Below, one piece after another: positions 8,211 to 16,780 of a stretch of DNA of 34,452 nt. Source of the DNA: Rubrivivax sp. (GTDB lineage Bacteria > Pseudomonadota > Gammaproteobacteria > Burkholderiales > Burkholderiaceae_C); NCBI GenBank assembly GCA_025458805.1, contig JALORQ010000035.1:1-34452 (forward strand), in the 5' to 3' direction. Positions within the stretch are counted from its first letter, which is position 1. The number at the start of each line of letters is the position of its first letter. Made by a program: the position numbers and the translations under genes. Under the pieces are notes generated by a model. It saw only the letters and a list, made by a program, of their open reading frames with translations. It had not been told where the DNA came from and did not search any database.

Positions 8211-9139
8211 CGGGGCCCCACGGCGAGCAGCGCGGCGGCGAGATCCTCGAGCGCGGTGCCGACGGACTTGAACACCGTGCGCTCCGCCGCATCCCGTCGG
8301 CCCGGGACCTCGCCCCGGCACAGCGCCGCGAGCGTGCCGCGGATCTGCCGGCGGTCGAGCGCGCCCGAGCCGAGCGGCGCGACGAGGTCGCCGCTCTTCG
8401 CCAGCGCCTCGTCGGTGTCGACGAAGACGGCCGCGTCGCGCCAGCAGTCGTCGTCGGCCTCGCGCATCGCCGGCGTGAAGCTGCCGATCAGGTCGAGGTG
8501 GCTGCCGGCACCGAGCCAGCGCCCGTGCACGACCGGCGCGGTCGCGGTGGTGGCGCAGCTCACGATGTCGGCCGAACTCGCGGCGCCTTCGAGGTCCGTC
8601 ACCGCGGCGGCATCGAATCCCCGCTCGCGCAGCGACGCGGCGAGCGCGGCCGCGGCGTCGCTGCGACGCCCCCAGACCCGCACGCGGTCGATCGGGCGAA
8701 CGCAGCGCATCGCCTCGGGCAGCAGCGCGGCGATCTGCCCGGCCCCGACGATCAGCAGCGTGCGCGCGTCGGCGCGCGCCGCGAAGGACGCGGCGAGCGC
8801 CGAGGCGGCCGCGGTGCGCCGGTTGGTCAGCGTCGTGCCGTCGATCAGCGCTCGCGGTGCCCCGGTGGCGACGTCGAAGAGCGTGTAGGCGGCATGCACG
8901 GCCGGCAGCCCGCGTGCGGCATTGGCTGGCGCGACGTTGACCGTCTTGACGCCGTAGCCGGCGCCGGGCAGCCACGCCGGCATCAGCAGCGAGGTGAGAG
9001 TCGTCCCGTCGCCCGCGGGTATCGCCAGCACCTGTCGCGGCGGCGCCTCGCAGCCGCGGGCGAACATCGCGCGCAGCGCCTCGACCAGCGCGTGCATCGG
9101 CAGCGCGGCGGCAGTGGCATCGGCGTCCAAGATCAGCAT
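8207..9139 (-). CDS. Ornithine cyclodeaminase / mu-crystallin family protein
   Basis: This 310-residue NAD(P)-dependent enzyme has the family's two-part build: an N-terminal substrate domain with GVKTVNVAPANAARGLPAVH and the segment IDGTTLTNRRTAAASALAA, then a Rossmann domain with IVGAGQIAALLPEA. The signature near the C-terminus is SHLDLIGSFTPAMREAD. Family members include ornithine cyclodeaminase, delta-1-pyrroline-2-carboxylate reductase and alanine dehydrogenase; the pyrroline-carboxylate or ketimine reductase role is at least as likely as true cyclodeaminase. It starts 23 bases after the response regulator and overlaps the TPR gene by a GTGA. Confidence 0.88.
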   Translation of the reverse strand: MLILDADATAAALPMHALVEALRAMFARGCEAPPRQVLAIPAGDGTTLTSLLMPAWLPGAGYGVKTVNVAPANAARGLPAVHAAYTLFDVATGAPRALIDGTTLTNRRTAAASALAASFAARADARTLLIVGAGQIAALLPEAMRCVRPIDRVRVWGRRSDAAAALAASLRERGFDAAAVTDLEGAASSADIVSCATTATAPVVHGRWLGAGSHLDLIGSFTPAMREADDDCWRDAAVFVDTDEALAKSGDLVAPLGSGALDRRQIRGTLAALCRGEVPGRRDAAERTVFKSVGTALEDLAAALLAVGPR

Positions 9140-9162
9140 GGTCGGATCGGCCCCTCGCGGGG

Positions 9163-9843
9163 TCAGCGTTCGTCGGCGTCGATGAGGCCGGCGCGGATCG
9201 CGAATCGCACCAGCGCCGGCAGGTCGCTCACGCCGGCCTTGGCCATGAGCCGGCTGCGGTAGGAGTCGATGGTCTTGGGCGACAGCCCGAGCCGTTGCGC
9301 GATCTCGCTGCTCGACTGGCCGCGCACGACGAGGGCGGCGATCTCGCGTTCGCGCCGAGACAGCGTGCCGAGCAGGGCCGCGTCGTCGTCGCCGCTGCGG
9401 GCCGCGTCGGACCGTTCGGCGACACCGGCGCCGACGTGGCGTTGCCCGGCGCGCACCGCCGCGATGGCCGCCAGCAGCTCGCGCGCCGGCGCGCCCTTCA
9501 GCAGGTATCCCCCGGCGCCCAGCCGCAGCGCTTCACGCAGGTGGCGCGGCTCGGCCGACATCGTGAGCACGATCACGCGCGCCGCCAGGCCGGCCTCGGC
9601 CAGCGCGGCCAGCAGGTCGAGCCCGGATGCCGTGCCGAGCTTGAGGTCGAGGACCACGATGTCCGGCTGCGCCCGGCCGATCGCCGCCAGCGCGCGCAGC
9701 GGCTCGTCGGCCTCGGCGACGACGTGGTGCCCCGCCGACTCGAGCACCGCGCGCAGGCCGTCGCGCAGCATGGCGTGGTCCTCGACGAGCATCACGCGGG
9801 CCGCGTGGTCGGTCGCGGGCCAGGGCGCGAGCGCCGCCGTCAT
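9163..9843 (-). CDS. LuxR/NarL-family two-component response regulator
   Basis: This 226-residue cytoplasmic transcription regulator has a receiver domain at about residues 15-130, with acidic pocket Glu21-Asp22, phosphoacceptor Asp66 in IVVLD and the conserved lysine in GGYLLKG. A LuxR-type helix-turn-helix follows at about 158-215 with LSRREREIAALVVRGQSSSEIAQ and SPKTIDSYRSRLM. The start ATG overlaps the stop of the histidine-kinase gene (ATGA), so it is very likely its partner. The target genes are not visible; the position downstream of sulfate genes suggests, but does not prove, a link to them. Confidence 0.94.
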   Translation of the reverse strand: MTAALAPWPATDHAARVMLVEDHAMLRDGLRAVLESAGHHVVAEADEPLRALAAIGRAQPDIVVLDLKLGTASGLDLLAALAEAGLAARVIVLTMSAEPRHLREALRLGAGGYLLKGAPARELLAAIAAVRAGQRHVGAGVAERSDAARSGDDDAALLGTLSRREREIAALVVRGQSSSEIAQRLGLSPKTIDSYRSRLMAKAGVSDLPALVRFAIRAGLIDADER

Positions 9844-11270
9844 GCCGCGGCATCCGGCCAGGTCAGGCGCACGACGGTGCCGCCGTCGGCGCTCGCGCGC
9901 ATCTCGATCGCCGCGCCGATGCCGCTGGCGCGCTCGAGCATCCCGACGATGCCCAGGTGCCCGGGTCGGCCTGCGCGCACTTCGGGGGGCAGACCGCGTC
10001 CATCGTCGATGACGGCGATCTCGAACCCCGAGGGGGTGCCCTGCAGCACGACGCGCACGAGGCTGGCCCCGGCATGCCGCACGGCATTCGCGATCGCCTC
10101 GCGGGCGATCATGAAGGCGTTGTACTCGACCGATGGTGGCCAGCGCACGCCCTGCAGCTCGCCGTGAACCTCGAGCAGCACGTCGACCGCCGCGCCGGTG
10201 TCGCCGCGCACCGCGACCTCGTTGTCCAGCGCGGCGGCGAGCCCCTGGGCCTCGAGCAGCGGAGGACGCAGTTCGGCAAGCACGTCGCGCACCTCGGACA
10301 TCGCGTCCTCGAGTGCACGCGACACCCGCAGCACGCGCGCGTGCCCCGGCATCTCGGGCCCGATCTCGGCCAGCGCGACGTCGGCGTTGAACCGGGCGCC
10401 AGCCAGCGTCTGTCCGAGCCGGTCGTGCATCGCCTGCGCGACCCGCTGCGACGTACGCTGCTCCTGGGACAGCAGCTCGCGCGTCAGCGCCGACAGCCCG
10501 CGGCGCGACTCGAGCAGCGCCTGCGTCGTGCGCTCGAGCTCGGTGGTGTCGACCATCACGCCCAGGGTGAAGGGCGCGCGGCCGTCGGCCGGCTCGATGA
10601 CGCGCGCAATGTCGCGGAAGTGGTGCCAGTTCCCGGCCGCGTCGCGCATCCGGTAGGCGATGTCGAGCTCGCCGCGACGCGCCACCGCGTCGGACACCGC
10701 GGAGAGCACGCGCGCCCGGTCGTCGGGATGGATCGCGCGCGCGAAGGCGTGAGGGTCGCCGGTCCAGAGGTCGACCGGATAGCCGAGGTCGGCGACGCGC
10801 GGGCTGATGTAGAGCGTGGAGCTGTGGGCATCGAGCGCGGCGCGGTAGATGATCGCCGGCACCAGCTCGGCGAGCTCGCGGAAGTCCCGTTCGCTGTCGC
10901 GCAGCGCGTCCTGCGAACGCCTGCGCGCGGTGATGTCGGTGAAGAGGACGGTGAGCCCGTCGGTTGCAGGATACAGGCGGGTCTCGAACCAGCGACCGCG
11001 CGGCTCGAAAGGATCCTCGATCGTGGCGGGTCGCTGCGTCGCCATCGCCTGCTCGCAGGCGCGGTGAAAGACCGAGCCGACACGTTCCGGGAACTCGTCC
11101 CACACGTGGCGGCCGACCAGCGAAGCGGCGCCGGGCCTGCCGAGCAACTCGGCCGCGCGCTCGTTCGCGAAGGTGTAGCGCCAGCCGGCATCGAACGCGA
11201 CGAGGCCGTCGCCCATGCGCGCCACCGCGGTGCGCAGTGCGGCCATGCGGTCGTCCGTCGTCGGGTTCAT
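9840..11270 (-). CDS. Soluble PAS-domain histidine kinase (NarX/DegS-type)
   Basis: This 476-residue sensor kinase carries two PAS domains (about residues 10-115 and 125-245, the second ending with a PAC-like stretch), then a HisKA_3-type dimerisation helix with likely phospho-acceptor His282 in AMHDRLGQTLAG. A HATPase domain follows, with NAFMIAREAIANAVRHA (N box), IDDGRGLPPE and LGIVGMLERA (G boxes). No membrane helix or signal peptide is seen, so it should sense a cytoplasmic cue. The H box is less basic than usual. The ATG at 11270 was chosen; an ATG four codons upstream (11282) is equally possible. It overlaps the response regulator gene by four bases and follows the SLC13 gene by about 40. 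Confidence 0.93.
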   Translation of the reverse strand: MNPTTDDRMAALRTAVARMGDGLVAFDAGWRYTFANERAAELLGRPGAASLVGRHVWDEFPERVGSVFHRACEQAMATQRPATIEDPFEPRGRWFETRLYPATDGLTVLFTDITARRRSQDALRDSERDFRELAELVPAIIYRAALDAHSSTLYISPRVADLGYPVDLWTGDPHAFARAIHPDDRARVLSAVSDAVARRGELDIAYRMRDAAGNWHHFRDIARVIEPADGRAPFTLGVMVDTTELERTTQALLESRRGLSALTRELLSQEQRTSQRVAQAMHDRLGQTLAGARFNADVALAEIGPEMPGHARVLRVSRALEDAMSEVRDVLAELRPPLLEAQGLAAALDNEVAVRGDTGAAVDVLLEVHGELQGVRWPPSVEYNAFMIAREAIANAVRHAGASLVRVVLQGTPSGFEIAVIDDGRGLPPEVRAGRPGHLGIVGMLERASGIGAAIEMRASADGGTVVRLTWPDAAA

Positions 11271-11313
11271 CGCGCCACGCATTGTGCGCCTGCGGGCCGC
11301 GCGCGCCGCGGGC

Positions 11314-13047
11314 TCAGGCGAACGGGAAGAAGACGGGGATCGCCGCCAGCGCGATGGCGATGAAGACCAGCGACACCGGCAGACCGGCACGCGCGAAGTC
11401 GCCGAGCGTGTAGCGGCCCGGCGACATCACCATGAGGTTGGTCTGGTAGCCGTAGGGCGTCACGAAGCTGCAGCTGGCGCCGTACAGCACGGCCATCACG
11501 AACGGCGCGGGACTCAGCGACAGGTGCTCGGCGACGCCCATCGCGACGGGGAACGCCAGCGCCGCGGCGGCGTTGTTGCTCATCAGCTCGGTGAGTATCC
11601 AGGTCACGACGAGGATGACGGCGAGCGCGGCATACGGGCCGTGATCCGAGGCGCCGGCCATCAGCGCGCCGGCCAGGATCCCGGCGACCCCGGTGCGGAT
11701 CATGACCTCGGAGATGATGAGCGCCGAGGCGATGATGACGATCAGGCCGTACGGCATGTTGCGCCGCAGGTCGGCGACGCGCGCGAACCCGAAGAGCAGG
11801 AACAGCGCCAGCAGGACCATCAGGCCCTTGAGGAAACCGACGACGCCGAACGCCGACAGCGCGATCACCGCGACGAAGCCGGCCATCGCGATCTGGCCCT
11901 TGCGCGGGTCGATGAACTTCTGCACCTCGTGGCGCGAGACGATGACGAAGTTGCGGCTCAGGTTGTTGCGCTTGTCGAAGTCCTTGCCGACGACCAGCAC
12001 CAGCGTGTCGCCGACCTCGAGCGGCACGTTGGCGATCGGGCCGGCCAGCCGCTCGCTGCCCCGGCGCACGGCGACCACCGCGGCGTCGAACTGCGACCGG
12101 AAGTCGACCTCCTTGATGGTGCGCCGCGCCAGCGTGGAGTTGGCCGCGACGACGACCTCGACCAGGTTGTCCAGCGGCAGCTGGTAATGCTGGCCGTGCG
12201 TCTTCAGGCCATCGATCTGCGTCAGCAGGTCGAGCCGGGTGATGTCCCCGGTGAAGACCAGCAGGTCGCCGGCCTGCAGCGCCTCGTCGGGCTCGACCGG
12301 CGCGATGACGCGCCCGTCGCGCACGATCTCGGTCAGGAACAGGTGCGACAGCCGTCGCAGTCCGCCGGCCTCGACCGTGCGCCCGACGAGCGGGGAACCC
12401 GGCGTGACCGTCGCCTCGAGGAAGTATCCCGTGGGGGCCTCGTCGGCCGGCGGCATCGCCTTCAGGATGCGCGGATAGGTCAGCAGCATCGTCGCCGCGC
12501 AGCCGACGACGATCAGGATGCCCACCGGGAAGAGGTCGAAGATGTGCAGCGGCGGCAGCCCGCGCCCGACCATCAGGCTGTTCATCAGCAGGTTGGTCGA
12601 CGTGCCGACGAGCGTGAGGATGCCGCCCAGCGACGCCGCGTAGCACATCGGCAGCAGCAGGCGCGACGGCGGGTGCAGCCGGCTCTGCTTGAGCGGCCCG
12701 AGCAGCGAGGCGACGACCGCGGTGTTGTTGAGGAAGGCCGAATACAGCGCGGTCGCCGCGTAGAGCTTGGCGAGCGCCCAGCGGTAGCCGCCGCGCAGCA
12801 GCGCTTCGGCGGCGCGCTCGAGCAGCCGCGACTTGTCGAGCACGACCGACAGCAGCAGCAGCACGACGACGGTGACCAGCCCCTCGTTCGTGAACTGCGC
12901 GAGGCTGTCCTTGACGCTGATGAAGTCGACGACGACGAAGACCAGCGCGATCGAGCCGAACACGGTGGCCGGCGCGTGCCGGCCTCGGATCAGCTCGAAC
13001 ACCAGCCAGGCGAGCCCGGCCAGCACCAGCGCCTGCTGGAGCGACAT
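11314..13047 (-). CDS. SLC13-family permease with two RCK_C domains (probable sulfate transporter)
   Basis: This 577-residue inner-membrane protein has the divalent anion:sodium symporter/ArsB-like fold. Helices fill about residues 1-200 and 400-577, with the SLC13 signatures LYSAFLNNTAVVASLLGPL and GTSTNLLMNSLMV in the first half and TELMSNNAAAALAFPVAMG in the second. Between them lie two soluble TrkA-C/RCK_C domains (about 205-290 and 300-385), which probably gate transport. This build is that of the SAC1/SLT-like sulfate permeases, often found next to sulfate adenylyltransferase genes. Here it follows cysNC by 19 bases on the same strand, so sulfate uptake is the best reading. The substrate assignment rests on context. 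Confidence 0.9.
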   Translation of the reverse strand: MSLQQALVLAGLAWLVFELIRGRHAPATVFGSIALVFVVVDFISVKDSLAQFTNEGLVTVVVLLLLSVVLDKSRLLERAAEALLRGGYRWALAKLYAATALYSAFLNNTAVVASLLGPLKQSRLHPPSRLLLPMCYAASLGGILTLVGTSTNLLMNSLMVGRGLPPLHIFDLFPVGILIVVGCAATMLLTYPRILKAMPPADEAPTGYFLEATVTPGSPLVGRTVEAGGLRRLSHLFLTEIVRDGRVIAPVEPDEALQAGDLLVFTGDITRLDLLTQIDGLKTHGQHYQLPLDNLVEVVVAANSTLARRTIKEVDFRSQFDAAVVAVRRGSERLAGPIANVPLEVGDTLVLVVGKDFDKRNNLSRNFVIVSRHEVQKFIDPRKGQIAMAGFVAVIALSAFGVVGFLKGLMVLLALFLLFGFARVADLRRNMPYGLIVIIASALIISEVMIRTGVAGILAGALMAGASDHGPYAALAVILVVTWILTELMSNNAAAALAFPVAMGVAEHLSLSPAPFVMAVLYGASCSFVTPYGYQTNLMVMSPGRYTLGDFARAGLPVSLVFIAIALAAIPVFFPFA

Positions 13048-13066
13048 CGGTGCCCGCCGCAGCGCT

Positions 13067-14817
13067 TCAGCCGGCGATCACGCCGCGCTCGCGCAGCACC
13101 TCGATGACGCGATCGGCCGCTGCCTCCGCGCCGAGCGCGGTCGTGTCGAGGCGGATCTCGGGCGCCTCGGGCGTCTCGTAGGGCGAGTCGATGCCGGTGA
13201 AGTTGGCCAGCTCGCCGCGCCGCGCCTTCCTGTACAGCCCCTTGACATCGCGGCTCTCGGCCACCTCGAGCGGCGTGTCGACGTGGATCTCGAAGAACTC
13301 GCCCTCCTCGAGCAGTGCGCGCGCCATCCGCCGCTCGGCGCGGAACGGCGAGATGAACGCGGTGATCACGATCAGCCCGGCATCGACCATCAGCCGGGCC
13401 ACTTCGGCGACGCGGCGGATGTTCTCGACGCGGTCTGCTTCGGTGAAGCCGAGGTCCTTGTTGAGCCCGTGGCGCACGTTGTCGCCGTCGAGCAGGTACG
13501 AATGGCGACCGAGCGCGTAGAGCTTCTTCTCGACGAGGTTGGCGATCGTCGACTTGCCGGCACCGGACAGGCCGGTGAACCACAGCAGGACCGGCTTCTG
13601 CCCCTTCTGCTCGGCGCGCGCCTTCTTGTCGACGTCGACGTGCTGCAGGTGGATGTTGTGTGCGCGACGCAGCGCGAAGTGCAGCATCCCGGCGCCGACC
13701 GTGTTGTTCGTCATCCGGTCGATCAGGATGAAGCCCCCGGTCTCGCGGTTGGTCTTGTACGGGTCGAAGGCGATCGGCCGGTCGAGCGCGATGTTGCAGA
13801 CGCCGATCTCGTTGAGATCGAGCTTCTTGGCCGCCAGGTGCTCGAGCGTGTTGACGTTGACCTTGTACTTCGGCTCGGTCACCGTCGCGCCGACGGTGCG
13901 GGTGCCGACCTTGAGCAGGTACGGGCGCCCGGGCAGCAGCGGCTCGTCGGTCATCCAGACGATGGTGCACTCGAACTGGTCGGCGACCTCGGCCGGGCTC
14001 GACGCCGCCGAGATGACGTCGCCGCGCGAGATGTCGACCTCGTCGTCGAGCGTGATCGTCACCGACTGCCCGGCCACCGCGAGCGGCAGGTCGCCGCCGT
14101 GGGCGACGATGCGGGCGACGCGGCTCTCGCGGCCCGAAGGCTGGACGCGCACGCGGTCGCCGGGCCGCAGCTGACCACCGGCGATCATTCCGCAGAAGCC
14201 GCGGAAGTCGAGGTTCGGCCGGTTCACCCACTGGACGGGCAGCCGCAGCGGCAGAGACTGCTGGCGCGTCTCGTCGATCTCGCAGGTCTCGAGGAAGGCC
14301 ATCAGCGTCGGTCCGTGGTACCACGGCATGCGGGCGCTGGGCTCGGTCATGTTGTCGCCCTTGAGCCCAGACAGCGGGATCGAGACGATGTCCTCGAGCC
14401 CGATCTGGCGCGCGAACTCCCGGTATTCGGCATCGATGCGCTCGAAGACGTCCCTGGACCAGTCGACCAGGTCCATCTTGTTGATCGCGAGCACCACGTG
14501 CCGGATGCCGATCAGGCTGACCAGGTAGCTGTGGCGGCGCGTCTGGGTCAGCACGCCCTTGCGCGCGTCGATCAGGATCACCGCGAGGTCGGCGGTCGAC
14601 GCGCCGGTGACCATGTTGCGCGTGTACTGCTCGTGGCCGGGCGTGTCGGCGACGATGAACTTGCGCCGGTCGGTGCTGAAGAAGCGGTAGGCGACGTCGA
14701 TCGTGATGCCCTGCTCGCGCTCGATCCGCAGGTGATGAAGCGCAGCAGGCTCTTCTTCTCGTGCTGCTCGAGGTAGCGCTCGATGTCGGTCGCAATGAGG
14801 TCGGAAACATGTGCCAT
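13067..14817 (-). pseudogene. cysNC: Bifunctional sulfate adenylyltransferase subunit 1/APS kinase CysNC, internal deletion with frameshift
   Basis: CysN is the GTPase subunit that drives CysD to make APS; the fused CysC phosphorylates APS to PAPS. The N-terminus is normal ([20 protein letters not shown], then [11 protein letters not shown]), but at about 14724-14728 the sequence jumps, in another frame, to [15 protein letters not shown]. About 50-55 codons are missing, including P-loop GxxxxGKS. After the jump [12 protein letters not shown] (14630-14647), NKMD, the beta-barrel domains and a complete APS kinase with P-loop GLSGAGKST (about 13546-13573) are intact. The longest single frame after the jump begins at an ATG at 14614, giving 515 residues without the GTP-binding start. 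The APS-kinase half could survive if translation restarts there. It starts one base after the cysD stop. A sequencing or assembly loss is a real alternative to a true mutation. Confidence 0.88.
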
Positions 14818-14818
14818 G

Positions 14819-15724
14819 TCAGAAGTACCCTTCCTGCTTCTTCTTCTCCATCGAGGCCGCCTGGTCGTGATCGATCATGCGGCCCTGGCGCTCGCTGGTC
14901 GTGGTCAGCAGCATCTCCTGGATGATGTCGACCAGCGTCTCCGCATTCGACTCGACGGCGCCCGAGAGTGGGTAGCAGCCGAGCGTGCGGAAGCGCACCT
15001 TCTTCGTCACCGGGGACTCGCCGGGCTCGAGGCGCGACGCCATGCGCTCGTCGTCGACCATGATCCAGGTGCCGCCGCGCCAGACCACCGGCCGCTCGGC
15101 CGCGAAGTACAGCGGCACGATCGGGATCTTCTCGAGGTGGATGTACTGCCAGACGTCGAGCTCGGTCCAGTTGCTGATCGGGAACACGCGGATCGACTCG
15201 CCCTTGTGCTTGCGCCCGTTGTAGAGGTGCCAGAGCTCGGGGCGCTGGCTCTTCGGATCCCAGCGGTGCTGCGCGGTGCGGAAGCTGAAGATGCGTTCCT
15301 TGGCGCGGCTCTTCTCCTCGTCGCGCCGCGCGCCGCCGAAGGCGACATCGAAGCGGTGGTGGTCGAGCGCCTGCTTGAGGCCCTGCGTCTTCCACAGGTC
15401 GGTGTGGATCTGCGAGCCGTGGTCGAACGGGTTGATGCCCTGTGCCTTCGCCTCGGGGTTCTGCCAGACCAGCAGTTCCATGCCGATCTCGCGCGCCATG
15501 CGCTCGCGCATCGCGTACATGTCGCGGAACTTCCACGTCGTGTCGACGTGCAGCAGCGGGAAGGGAGGCGGGGCAGGGTGGAAGGCCTTGCGCGCGAGGT
15601 GCAGCATCACCGCACTGTCCTTGCCGATCGAGTACAGCATCACCGGCCGCTCGGCCTCGGCGACGACTTCGCGCAGGATGTGGATGCTCTCGGCTTCCAG
15701 CCGTTGGAGGTGGGTCAGGTTCAT
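14819..15724 (-). CDS. cysD: Sulfate adenylyltransferase subunit 2 CysD
   Basis: CysD (301 aa, full length) is the catalytic ATP-pyrophosphatase-type subunit of ATP sulfurylase; with CysN it makes APS from sulfate and ATP in the cytoplasm. Seen are the PP-loop [15 protein letters not shown], the segment [40 protein letters not shown], and the C-terminal family end [10 protein letters not shown]. It is the first gene of the minus-strand run and is separated by 124 bases from the divergent cysQ-like gene. Because its partner CysN is damaged here, ATP sulfurylase activity depends on whether that lesion is real or another copy exists. Confidence 0.97.
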   Translation of the reverse strand: MNLTHLQRLEAESIHILREVVAEAERPVMLYSIGKDSAVMLHLARKAFHPAPPPFPLLHVDTTWKFRDMYAMRERMAREIGMELLVWQNPEAKAQGINPFDHGSQIHTDLWKTQGLKQALDHHRFDVAFGGARRDEEKSRAKERIFSFRTAQHRWDPKSQRPELWHLYNGRKHKGESIRVFPISNWTELDVWQYIHLEKIPIVPLYFAAERPVVWRGGTWIMVDDERMASRLEPGESPVTKKVRFRTLGCYPLSGAVESNAETLVDIIQEMLLTTTSERQGRMIDHDQAASMEKKKQEGYF

Positions 15725-15848
15725 CTTGGGTCGGCCGTCCGCCGGCGTGACTTCGGCACGGACGGCAACTCTAGGCGATCGATATGGCGTTCTTCAGACA
15801 TCCTGGGCATTTGCATAATCGGTGCCACCCGCCGCTTTGTGTTGCGCG
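15725..15848. promoter_or_regulatory. Divergent control region between cysD and the cysQ-like gene
   Basis: These 124 bases hold the promoters of both divergent units. Toward cysQ the hexamer CATAAT (15814-15819) resembles a -10 box, with a weak TTCAGA-like -35 at 15793 and a short 15-base spacer. The interval is less GC-rich than the genes around it. I see no convincing CysB-type site. Shared control of sulfate activation and PAP removal is plausible from the layout alone. Confidence 0.35.
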
Positions 15849-16628
15849 ATGAGCCACGACATCCCCGATCCCCTTCGATTGCTGCAGGCCGTCGAGCACG
15901 TCGTCGACGAGGCCTCGGCCATCGTGATGCAGGTCTATGCGCAGGACTTCGCGGTACGGGCGAAAGACGACGCGTCGCCGGTCACCGAAGCGGACGAACG
16001 CGCCGAAGCCTGCATTGTCGCGGCGCTGGGCGCGCTGACGCCCGACGTTCCGGTCGTTGCCGAGGAAGCCGTCACGGCCGGGCGCGTTCCTTCGCCCGGA
16101 AGGCTGTTCTGGCTCGTCGATCCGCTCGACGGCACCAAGGAGTTCGTCAGCCGCAACGGCGAGTTCACGGTGAACGTCGCTCTCGTGAAGGACGGACGGC
16201 CGCTGCTGGGTGTCGTCGGCGCCCCCGCGCTGGGGCGCCGGTTCGCCGGCCTCGTCGGCGAAGGGGCATGGGTCGGCGACGCGGACGGCCGCAGGCCGAT
16301 CCGCTGCCGTGCCGTGCCGCCCGAGGGGCTGACGGTGGTCGCCAGCCGGTCGCATGGCGATGCCGCCGCGCTCGACGCCTTCCTGGCCGGCCGGCGCGTC
16401 GCGAGCCTCGCGTCGGCGGGATCGTCCCTGAAGCTGTGCCTGGTGGCCGAGGGCCGCGCCGACCTGTACCCGCGCCTCGGGCGCACGATGGAGTGGGACA
16501 TCGCGGCCGGTCACGCGGTGCTCGCCGCAGCGGGCGGGCGCGTGGCCGACCTGCAGGGGACCGAGCTGCGCTACGGGAAGCCCGGCTTCGAGAATCCGCA
16601 CTTCGTCGCGAGCGGCCCGGCGGACTGA
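15849..16628 (+). CDS. cysQ: CysQ-like 3'(2'),5'-bisphosphate nucleotidase
   Basis: This 259-residue Mg-dependent phosphatase of the inositol monophosphatase superfamily removes the 3'-phosphate of PAP (and PAPS), the by-product of sulfotransfer and of PAPS reduction. Metal-binding motifs are clear: VVAEEAV, then FWLVDPLDGTKEFVSRNGEFTVNVALV, and EWDIAAGHAVLAAAGG near the C-terminus. The DPLDGTKEF form is the one typical of CysQ rather than SuhB. The ATG at 15849 (MSHDIPDP) was chosen over the GTG at 15822, which lies in the presumed promoter. It is divergent from cysD and leads toward the sulfotransferase operon, which fits PAP recycling. Confidence 0.93.
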   Translation: MSHDIPDPLRLLQAVEHVVDEASAIVMQVYAQDFAVRAKDDASPVTEADERAEACIVAALGALTPDVPVVAEEAVTAGRVPSPGRLFWLVDPLDGTKEFVSRNGEFTVNVALVKDGRPLLGVVGAPALGRRFAGLVGEGAWVGDADGRRPIRCRAVPPEGLTVVASRSHGDAAALDAFLAGRRVASLASAGSSLKLCLVAEGRADLYPRLGRTMEWDIAAGHAVLAAAGGRVADLQGTELRYGKPGFENPHFVASGPAD

Positions 16629-16667
16629 TTGCCGCGTTGCGACGCGACCAAGTTCGCGAAACGAACC

Positions 16668-16680
16668 GTTGCATCGCAAC
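16668..16680. repeat. Short perfect palindrome GTTGC-ATC-GCAAC, possible operator
   Basis: The 13-base element lies in the 152-base gap between cysQ and the lipoprotein gene. Its arms of five bases match perfectly around a three-base centre. A TAACAT hexamer at 16701 could be a -10 box for the following operon. A related element, TTGCA with six bases and TGCAA, lies upstream of the synthase at 28351. Function is not shown by sequence. Confidence 0.3.
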
Positions 16681-16780
16681 AATCGGTCATGCGGGGCCGC
16701 TAACATCCGCCGCCGGAAGGAATGACCGGCACGCCGCCGCCAAGCGTGGCGACCGCGCGTTTCTCGGAGGGTGTCTGCCT

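Noticed and set aside
15725-15848. CysB binding site between cysD and cysQ
   Set aside because: No sequence close enough to a CysB half-site pattern could be seen, so only a general control region is reported.
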